A DNA stretch of 14,850 nt, taken from the NCBI GenBank assembly GCA_019693395.1, contig JAAMXP010001566.1, positions 1 to 14,850 on the forward strand, read 5' to 3'. Origin of the DNA: Ettlia oleoabundans. Taxonomy: Eukaryota; Chlorophyta; Chlorophyceae; Chlamydomonadales. The position numbers and the translations under genes are program-made. Shown here piece by piece: positions 1 through 9,577 of the stretch. The number at the start of each line of letters is the position of its first letter. The first letter of the stretch is position 1. Under the pieces are notes generated by a model. That model searched no databases. It had not been told where the DNA came from and worked only from the letters and a program-made list of their open reading frames with translations.

Positions 1-88
1 CTCCCCTCCCTCCCCTCCCTGGGCTTGAGTGGCTTAGGCTGCCTGAGGTAAAATACCATCCTCATACACCCTCCCTACGCCCACGCAG

Positions 89-1312
89 GTCTCTCTGCAT
101 CATAGACGAGTTCGGGAAGGGCACCTTGGCCACAGATGGCGTGGGCCTGCTGTGTGCCACACTGCGCCACTTTGCCCAGCTGCCGCACCCCCCGCGTGTT
201 GTGCTGTGCACGCATTTCAGGTAGGCCAGCTCTGTGCAGGGGAAAGCACCCTGCTGTTAGGTTATTAGCTAGAAAAGAAAGAAGGCGCAGAACAAGTTAC
301 ACGGTAGGTTGTGCAAGGCTTAATCGTAGCTTTCCACTGTTGGCACCCACCTGCTCTTCGGCTTCCCATTTCTAATCTCTGACCTCCACTGCGGCCTGCA
401 ACCTCAAACACTGCAGCGAGGTGTTGCGGCCGCGATACCTACCTCGCAACCCGCAGCTGGCCTTCTTGACCATGAGCGTTTTAGTGGATGGGCAGCAGCA
501 GCAAGAACAGCAGCAGCAGCAGGAGCAGGGGGCAACGCGGCAGCAACCAGGCCAGGGGCAGGCTTTGGCGGCGGTTGGCGGCTCAATATCCCAGCACCAG
601 CAGCAAACCGGGCAGCAGCAGCAACACCATGCATTGCAGGTGCAAGATTCTGACCAACATCATCATCAGCAGCAGCCGCAGCTGCAGGCCAGGCAAGGGG
701 GAGGGCAGGTGGCACAGCAGCGGGCGGGGCCCCTGCAGCAGCAGGAGCAGGGGCCAGCAGCTGTGGAGCAGCTGGTGTTCCTGTACAAGCTGGAGGCGGG
801 GCATGCAGGGCCCAGCTTCGGGCTGTACTGCGCCCAGCTGGCAGGCGTACCGCAGGCGGTACTGGAGCGGGCCCACCACGTCATCACAGCACAGGCAAGG
901 GCGTGCTTTGAATGGAGGGCTGCAACCTGCAGGCACCTGCCGACTGCCACCAGCTAGCTAGTAAGTGGCAACAGCTGTTGACCACCAGACAGCCAAGTAC
1001 TCAGGCTGCGGCTGATCATCAACGTTAGATCAGCTGCAGCCACTTACACAATGTTAAAATCTTATCTACAAGGTTTCTCATACAAGGTTCAAACCTCCCA
1101 GCCGCTTTATCAGTGGTTTCCTCGCCTCCTTGTCCCCTGCTGCCACCGGTGCCCTGCAGGCCAAGGGCGCCCCTGTGGGTGCAGACCCCTCTGGGCAGCA
1201 TGCACAGCGCGCAGAGGCATACCGTGCCCTGGTGCAGCAGCTCGCATCGCTCAACTTGCATGACGTGGCAGCGGTACAGCAGCTGGCGGCGGCGGCGGCA
1301 GAAGTGGGGTAA
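89..1312 (+). CDS. MSH5: MSH5-like MutS homologue, C-terminal part (5' end outside window)
   Basis: Three exons: 89-220, 417-894 and 1160-1312. The first holds the Walker B motif (IIDEFGKGT, Asp-Glu at 105-110) followed by DGVGLLCATLRHF. The second holds RYLPRNPQLAFLTM and, after a long insertion, LVFLYKLEAGHAGPSFG and AGVPQAVLERA. The third ends in ALVQQLASLNLHDVAAVQQL. This order matches the C-terminal ATPase domain of eukaryotic MSH5, including the short tail with a LxLxD-type helix. MSH5 pairs with MSH4 in a meiotic clamp that stabilises crossover intermediates in the nucleus. Splice phases agree (2 then 0). The second intron (895-1159) appears to start with GC, not GT. The insertion at about 492-762 is rich in Gln and His. 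The stop is TAA at 1310-1312, but a perfect GTAAGT donor overlaps it at 1309, so a further exon is possible. Another MutS member such as MSH4 is less likely. Confidence 0.88.
492..762 (+). repeat. CAG-rich tract coding a Gln/His-rich insertion in MSH5
   Basis: Imperfect CAG/CAA repeats stay open in the MSH5 frame for about 90 codons, giving Gln runs mixed with His, Gly and Ala. They lie between LAFLTMSVLVDG and VEQLVFLYKL, where animal MSH5 has only a few residues as I recall it. It may be a disordered loop on the ATPase domain. Confidence 0.8.
895..1159 (+). other. Probable GC-AG intron in MSH5
   Basis: Exon 2 ends ...ITAQ at ACAG followed by GCAAGG. The next exon begins after GCCCTGCAG at 1159 and continues in phase 0 as AKGAPVG. 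I see no GT donor nearby that keeps both flanking MSH5 segments in frame, so a GC donor is the simplest reading. Confidence 0.6.
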
Positions 1313-1827
1313 GTGCTGGGGGCCCCGGGCTTGGGGGCATTAGGGCCCAAGACTCATGCTACTACTGTCTGTGCTGCATTACATACGTGAGTGGGGCTCT
1401 CTACTCTGTATCACATGTTTGACCTGACATGTGGAACTTTGACTGAAGATGCATGGTAATGATTTACCAAGGACTGCAAAATTTGTGATTCAGAGGGTGC
1501 CCGGCTAGTTCTACTACAGAATAGCGGAGCAGTGAAAAGCGTTGGTCAACAGGAGCAATGCATGATGAAAACTAGCAAACTGCAAGGCAATCGCAGGCCT
1601 AGCCATTGCCGGTGTGTGCTCACGCTTAGCACGACACGTCAGCCACAGATAAAACAAGCAATCATGCACGCAGACAGAGTGCAGGGCAAAGGAATGAAGC
1701 TAGCTTGGTAATTGAGCAGAACAGCACACGGTGGGCCGTGTCAGAAGGCTCATCCTGCTATATCACGTTGGATGGAAATAGAAACAGTCAAAAGCATGCA
1801 CTTGAACTTGTCACGCTGCTCTCAGCA
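1313..1827. other. Intergenic stretch between two convergent genes
   Basis: No convincing coding frame was seen on either strand. It separates the end of MSH5 (+) from the end of the membrane-protein gene (-). A TGTAA motif on the - strand near 1381-1385 could serve the - strand gene but lies about 450 bases past its stop. If MSH5 uses the donor at 1309, part of this stretch would be intron or 3' UTR. Confidence 0.4.
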
Positions 1828-3874
1828 CTACACCCAGGAAGGAAGCCGCCCTGAACCAGCGCATCCGCCAGCTGCCAGCAAGCCACACAGTAGCCTGCAA
1901 ACAGCAGTGCAGCAGATGCTGCCAGCATCGGCACGTCGGCGGTCTTGGCGGCAATACAGGCGGTACAACGGGGCTGGCGGCAGTACCTGCAGCGGCAGGG
2001 GACCGACAGCAAGCAGTCAAATCAGCAAGCTGCATGATGCTCTTCCGTCTGTACTGCCTTACTGATTGGTAAACAGCAAGCAGCAGAACGACACAACTCC
2101 AAGCAGGAGATGCAAGAGTCAGGTCCCAAGGCAGCCAGTAACAGAATAATGGCGCCTTGCAACCAACTCTCCAACCAGCAGTTGCTAAACAACAGAAGGT
2201 CAGCGCTTTCTTGAAAAAACACCCAGCACTTCCCAAGAAATCGATCAACATCACCCAGCCTATTTTCGACTCAGCAGCCTGCCCTCCCCGCCCTCACCTG
2301 CGCACAGAGCCACGCCTGGCTGCCACTTCATGTAACTGGCAGCGGCTTCCCTGCTCCGAGGGAAAACCAAGCCATAAACACAAAGACACGACCTATGCTG
2401 GCCTGCCAGGCGCCCCCACCCCACACCCACCCCACCCTCACACACCGCCACGAATCAAGACCAAACAAAACACCACCACCACCCACCTGCTCACAAAGCC
2501 ACGCCTGGCTGCCACCTCAGTAATGTACTTGCACGCTATGGGCAGCCCACAGCCCAGAGATGCCAGCAGGAACAGCGACCATTGCATGCATGCACAGGGC
2601 CCGCCAGATATCGCACCAGCCGCGGCAATTGCTACTGCACCAAGGGTCCCTGCAAGCCGGGGGGTGGGGCATCTGCAATGAAACATTGGAATGGGCAGGG
2701 TGACGTTTGCAAACTCCAACTTCCTGCTGCAGCAGTGGCGGAGGAGGCGGGGAAGGTGGGCGTGACGGCAGCGGGGTATATTGGCATTGGGGAAGAGGGC
2801 TTTGATGGGTAGTTTCATGTGACACATGGGCCAGCAGCAACGGGGTAAGGTGGCATTTCCATAGCGGAGTGCAGCTGCACATGCCCTTTGTTGCGCTGGC
2901 TGCCCATCGCAACCTCTTACGTGTACCTTCCGCTGCCGCTGGTACTTGCAAGGCTGCTGCCGGTGCTGCGGCAGGTGCTGGTTGCAGCGTGCGAGGCGGG
3001 GTCAGCGGTGACAGCAGCGTGGCTAGCCGCCCCGCCACGCGGCTCGCTGCAGCAAAGCGCTGATGTGCTTGACAGCCGCTGAAAGCTGGGGTGAGGCAGA
3101 GGTGGGTCACCGCTAGGCGCATCGACTCTGCGACTCCTAACAAGTGTAGCGGCAGCCAAAACTGCAGCCACAAAAGTTGGCACGAGGACAGGCACGGGAC
3201 ATGCTTGCAAGGGTGATGTAAGGGTGGGGAGTGATGGGGTATTCAATCACACATGCTGCATAAGAGAGTGCACGGCAGTTGCGGTGAAGCTCGGCATGCA
3301 TCAGGCCGCTTGCAGCGAATAGGTAGCGGCAGCTTGTGATGATTCTGATGCCGCATGTGTGTTGGTTGCTTACCTGGAATGGCAGGGGCACGGTCCAGGC
3401 CAGCAAGTTGAGTCCCAGCACCCGCGCAAGTGCTAGAAAGCGCAGCCAGCCCGGCCAGCCCTGGCTGGCGGCAGCGGCGGCTGCTGCACCCCAGCTTCGC
3501 TCGCCATTGAGGAGCGGGTGTCTGGATGGCGGCACGCTGATGCTCAGGCACACCCAGCCGGCTGCCAGGCAGCATGCGATGATGGCGATACGGCGGGTGA
3601 GGTACCAGTCGCATGCCAGCCAGGAGAGGCAGGAGGGCAGTAGGAAGAGCAGGAGCTGGAAAGCGGCTGCCGCCAGCTGCGCCGCCGTGTTGTCGCCGTG
3701 TAGCCGCTGCTTGACTACCGCCAGGAACATGACGGCATGAATGGCGCCGGTCCAGCGGTCTGTCGAGGCCTGCTGTTGCGCCTGGGCGCGGTGGAAGGCC
3801 GCCGCCACCTGCGCCGCGTGGAAGGCCGTCGCGGCGGCCTCCTCCTCCAGCAGCAAAGGCTGTTGATCGGGCAT
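1828..3874 (-). CDS. Unrecognised multi-pass membrane protein, six exons
   Basis: Exons on the minus strand, in order: 3874-3374, 3161-2921, 2649-2487, 2350-2298, 2184-2063 and 1986-1828. They join without a phase conflict into 1239 bases, about 412 residues, ending in TAG at 1828-1830. The start is the first in-frame ATG (MPDQQPLLLEEE). The N-terminus is polar with Gln/Ala-rich helices. Several hydrophobic segments follow: FQLLLFLLPSCLSWLA, IAIIACCLAAGWVCLSI, ALARVLGLNLLAW, GAVAIAAAGAISGG, WSLFLLASLGCGLPIA and CVVLLLAVY. About six membrane spans are likely. I do not recognise the family. The first three exons are the best supported (donor GTAAGC, donor GTAAGA, good acceptors). The last three are less sure. 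In the final exon another frame also codes a hydrophobic stretch (MLAASAALLFAGYCVACW) but does not fit the phase of the preceding exon. It is convergent with MSH5. Confidence 0.6.
2292..2522 (-). repeat. Direct repeat: partly duplicated exon end and donor site
   Basis: About 36 bases at 2295-2330 recur at 2484-2519 with some 5-6 mismatches (core GCCACGCCTGGCTGCCAC on the + strand). On the minus strand each copy ends in AG followed by a GT donor (GTGGGT and GTGAGG), so the copy duplicates the 3' end of exon 3 and its splice site. In the phase-consistent model the second copy is read in a different frame. Confidence 0.7.
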
Positions 3875-4135
3875 GCCCGTCTCTACCGCTTCCGCGCGCG
3901 TTGTGCAGCCTCTAAGCACCTACCAACACTGTGTGCCGCTAAAAACATCGCGCTCGGGGGACGCCTAGCATTATGGCAGTTTCCCAGTTTCCCAGCTCCC
4001 TTTGAACTACTTCAGGTCATCACCAGGCTAGAAGCATGCAAGGCGGGTCCAGGGCCGACCAGGCCGGCTCCAACTCAAGTGAGTTTTATCGGAGTGCTGC
4101 TCAGCACGGCAGGGTGGCCGAGCAAACTCAGTTTG

Positions 4136-4145
4136 ATTATATAAA
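4136..4145. promoter_or_regulatory. TATA-box-like site in a divergent promoter region
   Basis: TTATATAAAC reads as a TATA-like box on either strand. It lies about 265 bases upstream of the membrane-protein ATG (minus strand) and about 890 bases upstream of the gene A ATG. The former is the more plausible target. Position and sequence are the only support. Confidence 0.25.
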
Positions 4146-4900
4146 CGCGCTCAGCCGAGCAGACCTTGTTTTGGGAATGCCGATACACAAATGGTACAGC
4201 ACTGCAGAGCACACATTATGTGTTGCGTGCTCCTGCGGCGCAAACCCGACTACTATAAAGCTGCAATACACACTAAATGGTTGCTTTAATAGCGTAGAGC
4301 AGTGACAGAGCAGCTGCTGCCATCGGCGCCACTCCCGCCGTAGGCGCCGCCGCCCACAGCCCGCTGGCGAAACGCTGAAGCAGTCTTGATGACGTCCCGT
4401 CTCAATTCATGTATGGAGAGGCACCGAACTTGCATGAATTCAGAGAACTGATGACGAACTTTTGCAAGCAGGACTGCATGCCTTCAAGTGCAGACTGCGT
4501 AAATTGTTTACTGTCGCAAGCGAGGCGTGGTGGCGCCAAATCTGCACAGGAGGTTACCGCCCACAGGGGGCCCTGCTGACACAAAGGACCCACTGATCAA
4601 CACTTGACATGTCAATAGAAGCTGCAGAGCGACATCAGCGACAACCCATCCCTGCCGCCTGAGCTTTCACTTCCACCTTTGTGTCCTCCCTGGATCTGGG
4701 GTGCATGGGGCTGCACCTCATCGCCAGCTGGAGGGCGACAGCACAGCACGCGCTCAGATCAACAAGCTCTCATGGAAGATTGGCCGCCATTTTAGCCGCC
4801 CTTTGCAGTAAGATCAGCAGCGCTGCCTAGGGCAGCTGCTGCCGCCGCTGGCGACTGCTTGGAGCGCCCGAGAAGCTGCCACTTTGGGCTCCATTCCTTT

Positions 4901-4919
4901 ACCCGCGCATTGTGCGGGT
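4901..4919 (+). other. Short hairpin upstream of gene A
   Basis: ACCCGC at 4901-4906 pairs with GCGGGT at 4914-4919, and the stem can extend inward by a G-T and a C-G pair. It lies about 115 bases before the gene A ATG, probably in its leader or promoter. No function is implied. Confidence 0.3.
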
Positions 4920-5032
4920 TACAGCTACTGTTATCCTCTGCCAGTTTCTGCTGCGAAAGGGAGAGAACGCCGGCCTCCGCTTGCCTTGCCTCCCCACTGA
5001 AGAAGGGGCGCCGGGTCGAGTAGAGCAGCAAT

Positions 5033-7046
5033 ATGCGTGGACGAAAAGAATGGCTGCTGTTACTTGGTTGCTCCCTGCTCGTAACCGTGGCTTACCCAGC
5101 TACGGCTACAGCGGCAGTGCAGGCCGTCGGCGGCGCCGTCGCCTCCCGTCGCCTGTTGCAGGCGACAAATGACGGTGAGTCAAGGGCCATGTTCAGACAG
5201 ACTTGCCTTGCTGCAGTAGCTTCCAACAGCATTAGCGAATAAAGCGAATAAGGTATCCATGTGATTAAGGCGTGGATCACGCCACCAGTTTGCCGTCAGC
5301 TTGCAACAGCAGCTGGGGAGGCGGCGGCAGCCGAGAAGTATTGAGCCGTGGTACTGTGGCTCACAGCGGGACATAGTTCTCAGCAAGTTGCCAAGTGCTA
5401 GTTCTATGGGTTTGACTCTCGCTCAAAGCTTTCAAATGATTAGGTACATAGTCAAGTAAAACAATAAGATAACATATTTAAGAAGCGCTTCCGCTGCAGG
5501 GGCAGATGGTCGGTTGGCTCCAGCGCCAGCCCTTGAGGCAGATGACTTGTTAGCTCCAGCGCCAGCCCTGGATGCAGACGAACTGTTGGCGCCAGCGCCA
5601 GCCCCCGAAGTGGAGGGTTCATGCCAGTCTGCCCTCAACTACTCCTCAGTCTTCATGCCGCTTCAGGCCCAGTTCGCCTTCCGAATGTACTGTGAGTTCT
5701 TGCAGTTGATGCAAACTTCCTTCATTGGTGTGCTCCGGCCCAGCTTCCTTTCGCTCGTTGTGGTTGCATCACTTATGTTTGACAGTGGTGGGGGAATTAC
5801 CAGGTTCATCGGGCTGTTGGGTTCAACACAGAATGCTAATAGCTTGATGAGTCTACACTTTGTGACAATGTTCTGTGTTGTAGACTAGCGCCAGCTCAGC
5901 ACCTACCGTCGTGCCTAGCCTGCAGGGAACGGAACCCGCAACTACACCTGCGCGACCTTCACGCTGTCCTTCGGGCCCGCCATGGCTTTTGCCAACGCAA
6001 CGGGGGACTACAACTGTGAGCCGTCGGCAATCTGTCGGCTGTGCGTTAATGCTTCTTGAGCCTATGTTAACTGTAGACGGGCAGCTGGTGCTTTTCCAGC
6101 TGCATGCTGCGCTTATTGCTTCTTTTCTTGTGACTTTTGTGGGCATGAGCCTTTGCCTTGGTTTAGGGCGGATGTTGACTTCTTAACTGGTTGAGTGCAG
6201 GCTTGATATACTACAAGTCACCTTTCCTGGGCATTGGCGACTGCTCTGACCTAATCACGGGCAAGCCTGTGGGCAAAGTAATCCTGGATACTACTGTGGA
6301 GGGCGCAGGTAGACCATGCTGCATTGTCGATTGTGCGTGCATGCATGCCAGCATGCAGGGGGACGGGCGGGTGGGCGGGGTGGATAGGATGGGGTGAGAT
6401 GGGGAGACGAGCCTAAGCATCAGAACATTATGTATGCGATGCTTTTCATCCTGTATGCTATGGGTATAGGCCATGGCATCCGCATATTACACGCACACCC
6501 AAGGTGAAATAACAGCCACCGCTCGTGTTGTTGGTACTAGGACTGTTGCTGGTGCTCCCTGTTGTAGTGTTCGTGATGCCATCCCCAATCAACCCATCAA
6601 ACGAGCCATGGGGCCGATTCAAGGTCACCACAGATGGTGATTTGCCGCGAGCTAATTATGCCGTTCGGTACAACACTAGTGGAGGGGTGAGTGGGGTGCA
6701 ACAAACAGGTGGTGAGGTGCATTCAATGTTGCGCAGCTGCTTGGCTCAATATGCCGCACGACGCTGGTCAGCAGTAATCAGGTATACGCAGCTTTGTCGA
6801 TCATGCTGTGTGCTCTGAACAGGTAGCAAGAACGGCGCGGCGGGTTGTATGGGGGACCAAGATGCCCATAAACATACGCCACCACGGGAACAGCCTGTGA
6901 TAGTTCTGCCTGCCTCTCATGGTTGAACTTGCGCCCCTCAACCCCTCTTGTGTTTGCAGCAACTTCCTGCGCAGTGTACAGCACCCAGGGACGAATGGGT
7001 CACGGTCCCATTCACAAACACAATAGACCTTTATTGGTGCCCATGA
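5033..7046 (+). CDS. Gene A: secreted protein with Ala/Pro hinge and DUF3455-like core
   Basis: Exons 5033-5174, 5500-5691, 5926-6015, 6201-6308, 6568-6686 and 6960-7046 join in phases 1,1,1,1,0 to a 245-residue protein ending in TGA. Residues 1-28 or so form a signal peptide (KEWLLLLGCSLLVTVAYPATATA), followed by RRLLQ. Exon 2 codes three 12-residue units of the LLAPAPALEADD type, then GSCQSALNYSSVFMP. Exon 3 gives WNGTRNYTC, exon 4 YYKSPFLGIGDCSD, exon 5 PWGRFKVTTDG and NYAVRYNTSGG, and exon 6 WVTVPFTNTIDLYWCP. Likely N-glycosylation sites are NYS, NGT, NYT, NAT and NTS. Six cysteines are shared with B and C. G-T-x-NYTC, R-x-x-T-x-GG-x-x-P-x-x-C and a final aromatic strand recall DUF3455 of fungi and bacteria, whose function is unknown to me. 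The protein is probably extracellular or in the cell wall. Confidence 0.8.
5512..5619 (+). repeat. Tandem 36-bp repeat coding the Ala/Pro hinge of gene A
   Basis: Three consecutive 36-base units code variants of the 12-residue unit LLAPAPALEADD. The first starts RLAPAP and the last changes to LLAPAPAPEVEG as it runs into the core domain. Gene C has the same repeat. Gene B has only one remnant. Confidence 0.85.
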
Positions 7047-7069
7047 AGTAACTGCAGTTCCAACAGCAC

Positions 7070-7615
7070 TCAGCAGCCTTTTTGACAACATATACATCCA
7101 ACGACATTTTTTTTAAGGATCGGTTCCTCAGCATACGCTTGCTTCAATTCCTTTCCCCAGTTCAACATGCTGTTGCACTCGAGATATCTGGCTATGGGTA
7201 GCAGCAGCAGGTACAGCGTCAGCCAGGGCAGGAGCCACCAGATGTTGCTGGCATCAACCTTGGCATCCAACAGTGGAGGACTCACAGCGCATGGGGCTGG
7301 CTTGGCCGCCACAAGCGCAGTTCCGTGTCTCTGCCTTGAATACCGTAGAATGTCCACCTTGCATATTTCTTCTTCTGATGTTATCCGTATCCATTGTCTC
7401 ACATGTGTGTGGAGACTGTTTGACTTGGGCGAATTCGCAGTGCTTAGTTTGGCATTATGACCAAGTTGGGTAAGTAATGATGCCAGCGGCAGGTCTGCAG
7501 CGGCAGGTGTTAGGGCGGCACTGCCAGCTGGCAGGTAAAACGTGCCTGCTCCAGTTCGTCCATTGCAAGTATCTTCCATTTGTGAAGTGTTCAAGTGGCA
7601 TGCATTGACTGCCAT
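7070..7615 (-). CDS. Possible single-pass membrane protein, unrecognised
   Basis: A minus-strand frame is open from ATG at 7615 to TGA at 7070-7072, 181 codons without an intron. The N-terminal 110 residues are polar and mixed. Near residues 130-155 is a strong hydrophobic stretch (NIWWLLPWLTLYLLLLPIA), followed by a charged tail (WGKELKQAYAEEPILKK) and CICCQKGC, an arrangement like a C-terminal membrane anchor. Its stop lies 23 bases beyond the gene A stop, so the two genes would be convergent. An open frame of this length could arise by chance at this GC content, and no TGTAA signal was seen just downstream. I do not recognise the family. It might instead be an exon of a larger - strand gene. 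Confidence 0.4.
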   Translation of the reverse strand: MAVNACHLNTSQMEDTCNGRTGAGTFYLPAGSAALTPAAADLPLASLLTQLGHNAKLSTANSPKSNSLHTHVRQWIRITSEEEICKVDILRYSRQRHGTALVAAKPAPCAVSPPLLDAKVDASNIWWLLPWLTLYLLLLPIARYLECNSMLNWGKELKQAYAEEPILKKNVVGCICCQKGC

Positions 7616-7834
7616 TTCGAACCTTGGACGCACTTTCAAATGCGATCCACGTCACTCGTGCTGAAACCCTTTCACAAGGAACCTTTCGCATGATTCGTGC
7701 GTAGCTTCGTTGTCTGCATATATTGGTTTCCTTACAGCAGACCCTGTGACTCCGTCCGGCACCTTGTTACTTACGGCCACAACAGAAGGCAGTCATTTGA
7801 GGGCTAAGCAGTGTGTGTGTTACATAGCAGTGCA

Positions 7835-9577
7835 ATGGAACCACGACAGAGGCTGCTGCTCTGCATCCTAGGTTGCTGCCTGCTAGCCGTCGTGCGCCCA
7901 CCTTGGGTTGCAGCGGCCGCACAGCTGGGCGGCAACGCCGGCGCTTCCCGTCAATTGACGCAGGCAGCAGATGCTGGTGAGTGAAACACCTCTGCCAGGC
8001 CTCCCTTGCCGCCAACAACTGGAATGGCCTAGAGAGCTGTCCACTGCAGCTGCCATGACCTACACACAAGCACCTTTGCACAGCTTAGCTTGGTGCTGCG
8101 CTGCTTGTTGTGCGATCAATGTTCCCTGTTGCCTTGTCCAGCTAAGTTGGATGGATACATGCCAGTGAAATAGACCCATCAAAGAGCATTGAGATTCCCC
8201 TGCATGGCTGCAGTTCTCAGCAGCCTACTGTTCCCAGCCCCCGAGGTGGAGGGTTCCTGCCAGTCCGCCCTCAACTACTCCTCGGTCTTCATGCCCCCGC
8301 AAGCCGAGTTCCGCTTCCGCCTCTACTGTAAGCACTCCCATCTGTGTGGCGGCTGCTGCTTGCTGAGCATTCTCTGCCAATTTGATCAAAGAACTGGACT
8401 GCATTGCATCGCAACAGCAAGGCTTGACCCCTCGCTGCAATTAAGTGGTGTCTTGACAAGGCAGCAGAATGTGCAAGCACCATATCATACTGTTGCCTGC
8501 AGCTGAGCTCATTGTACATTGAATGCCAAGCTCGATAGCATCCAAACATCTCAAGCAACATGCCGTGACAGCATGGTTGTTCTTTCTGCCCCGCAGGGAA
8601 CGGTACCCGCAACTATACCTGCCAGACCTTCACGCTGCAGTTTAACCCAGCCATGGGCCTCGCAACAACAACCGGCGATTATACTTGTGCGCAGGCTGTC
8701 GCTAAACTTGCAGTATGTGCTTACCTGCACCGGCTGTACGTGCTTGCCTGAATGTCACTGTGCTTGCTTGCAAGCCGCTTCCCCGTCACAACTGACAGTT
8801 AAAGCCTGCCCCACGTGGCCGAGCCTAGTACGGTATATAATTCTGCGTGCAGGCCTTGTCTACTGCAAGTCTCCCTTTCTAGGAGTGGCTGACTGTGCTG
8901 ACCCAGAGACGGGCGAGCCAGTGGGGAGGTCCATTCTGGATACAACTGTGCCGGGCTCAGGTAGTTTGACAGAACGGCTGTTGATGCTCACAGCGCTGCT
9001 ATAAGCATAACAGCAGTAGTGGTGGGCGCGCTGACTGCCCCAATAATGAGCAACAGACTGGGTGGCCTCACAGTCACTAGGCAGAGTGTGCAGTGCTTGG
9101 CTTAAATTTGATTTGTTGTCTCCAGCTTGTTTGCTGTCCAAGCATATTTTGCACCGATTTCCACCAAAGCCCACGCCACAGCCACTGCCGCAGCCACGTC
9201 AATCACCACTGCCTGTATCACTGCCATCCACATGCAGTTTTCGTGATGCCCTCGCCTGACGGCAGCAGCGAGCCGTGGGGCAGGTTCAAGATTAGAACGG
9301 AGGGGGAGCTGCCGCATGCTAACTATGCTGTGCGGCACAGCACGAGTGGAGGGGTAAGCACAGCGGCTCTGCATTGCAGCTGGGAGGGGCACTGCCTAAA
9401 ACATGGAGTGCTTTGAGGCTTACGCCGCCAGCAGAGCATGCTAGCTGCTTCCCAACATTAAAGCTTGCACCCCGCAATACTTGATTGCAGCAACGCCCTG
9501 AGACTTGCGACGCCCTAGCAGGCGAGTGGGTGCTGGTCCCATTCACAAGCATAACCGACTACTACTGGTGCCCCTGA
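7835..9577 (+). CDS. Gene B: secreted paralogue of gene A lacking most of the hinge
   Basis: Exons 7835-7976, 8214-8327, 8597-8686, 8853-8960, 9238-9353 and 9491-9577 join in phases 1,1,1,1,0 to about 218 residues. Exons 1, 3, 4 and 6 are exactly as long as those of gene A. The start ATG begins a signal peptide (QRLLLCILGCCLLAVV). Exon 2 starts at 8214, after GGCTGCAG, and reads VLSSLLFPAPEVEGSCQS, so the Ala/Pro repeats are almost absent. An acceptor at 8240 or so (TTCCCAG) would also keep frame. The core gives NGTRNYTCQTF, KSPFLGVADCAD, PWGRFKIRTEG, NYAVRHSTSGG, PETC and ITDYYWCP. It has one cysteine more than A (LVYCKSP). The donor of intron 3 is GTGCGC, weaker than its neighbours but also found in C. 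The gene looks intact and is probably exported like A. Function unknown. Confidence 0.8.

Larger units (their letters stand above)
3875..5032. other. Gene-poor stretch between divergent genes
   Basis: This 1.16-kb interval lies between the starts of the membrane-protein gene (-) and gene A (+), so it should hold both promoters and leaders. The + strand frame 4036-4305 is open for 89 codons and begins with a fairly ordinary-looking peptide (FYRSAAQHGRVAEQTQFDYI). It overlaps the TATA-like site and has no recognisable domain, so I do not call it a gene. Confidence 0.4.

Noticed and set aside
404..950. Long antisense frames across the MSH5 Gln tract (Ala- and Leu-rich)
   Set aside because: They are the expected shadows of CAG repeats read on the other strand.
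1080..1100. GGTTCAAACC resembling a tRNA T-loop
   Set aside because: No matching acceptor stem, D-arm or anticodon arm lies upstream, and it falls in an MSH5 intron.
4036..4305. Open + strand frame of 89 codons upstream of gene A
   Set aside because: It spans the TATA-like site, has no recognisable domain or hydrophobic pattern, and lies where both divergent promoters are expected.
5432..5638. Minus-strand Gly/Ala/Ser repeat frame opposite the gene A hinge
   Set aside because: It is the reverse reading of the 36-bp Ala/Pro repeat, and the + strand frame is supported by three paralogues.
5500..5640. Pherophorin or hydroxyproline-rich glycoprotein for genes A-C
   Set aside because: The Ala/Pro hinge and RRLLQ fit loosely, but the Pro content is low, there are no Ser-Pro runs, and the cysteine core does not match pherophorin domains as I know them.
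7605..7625. GGTTCGAAAT on the minus strand resembling a tRNA T-loop
   Set aside because: The T-stem does not pair and there is no cloverleaf around it.
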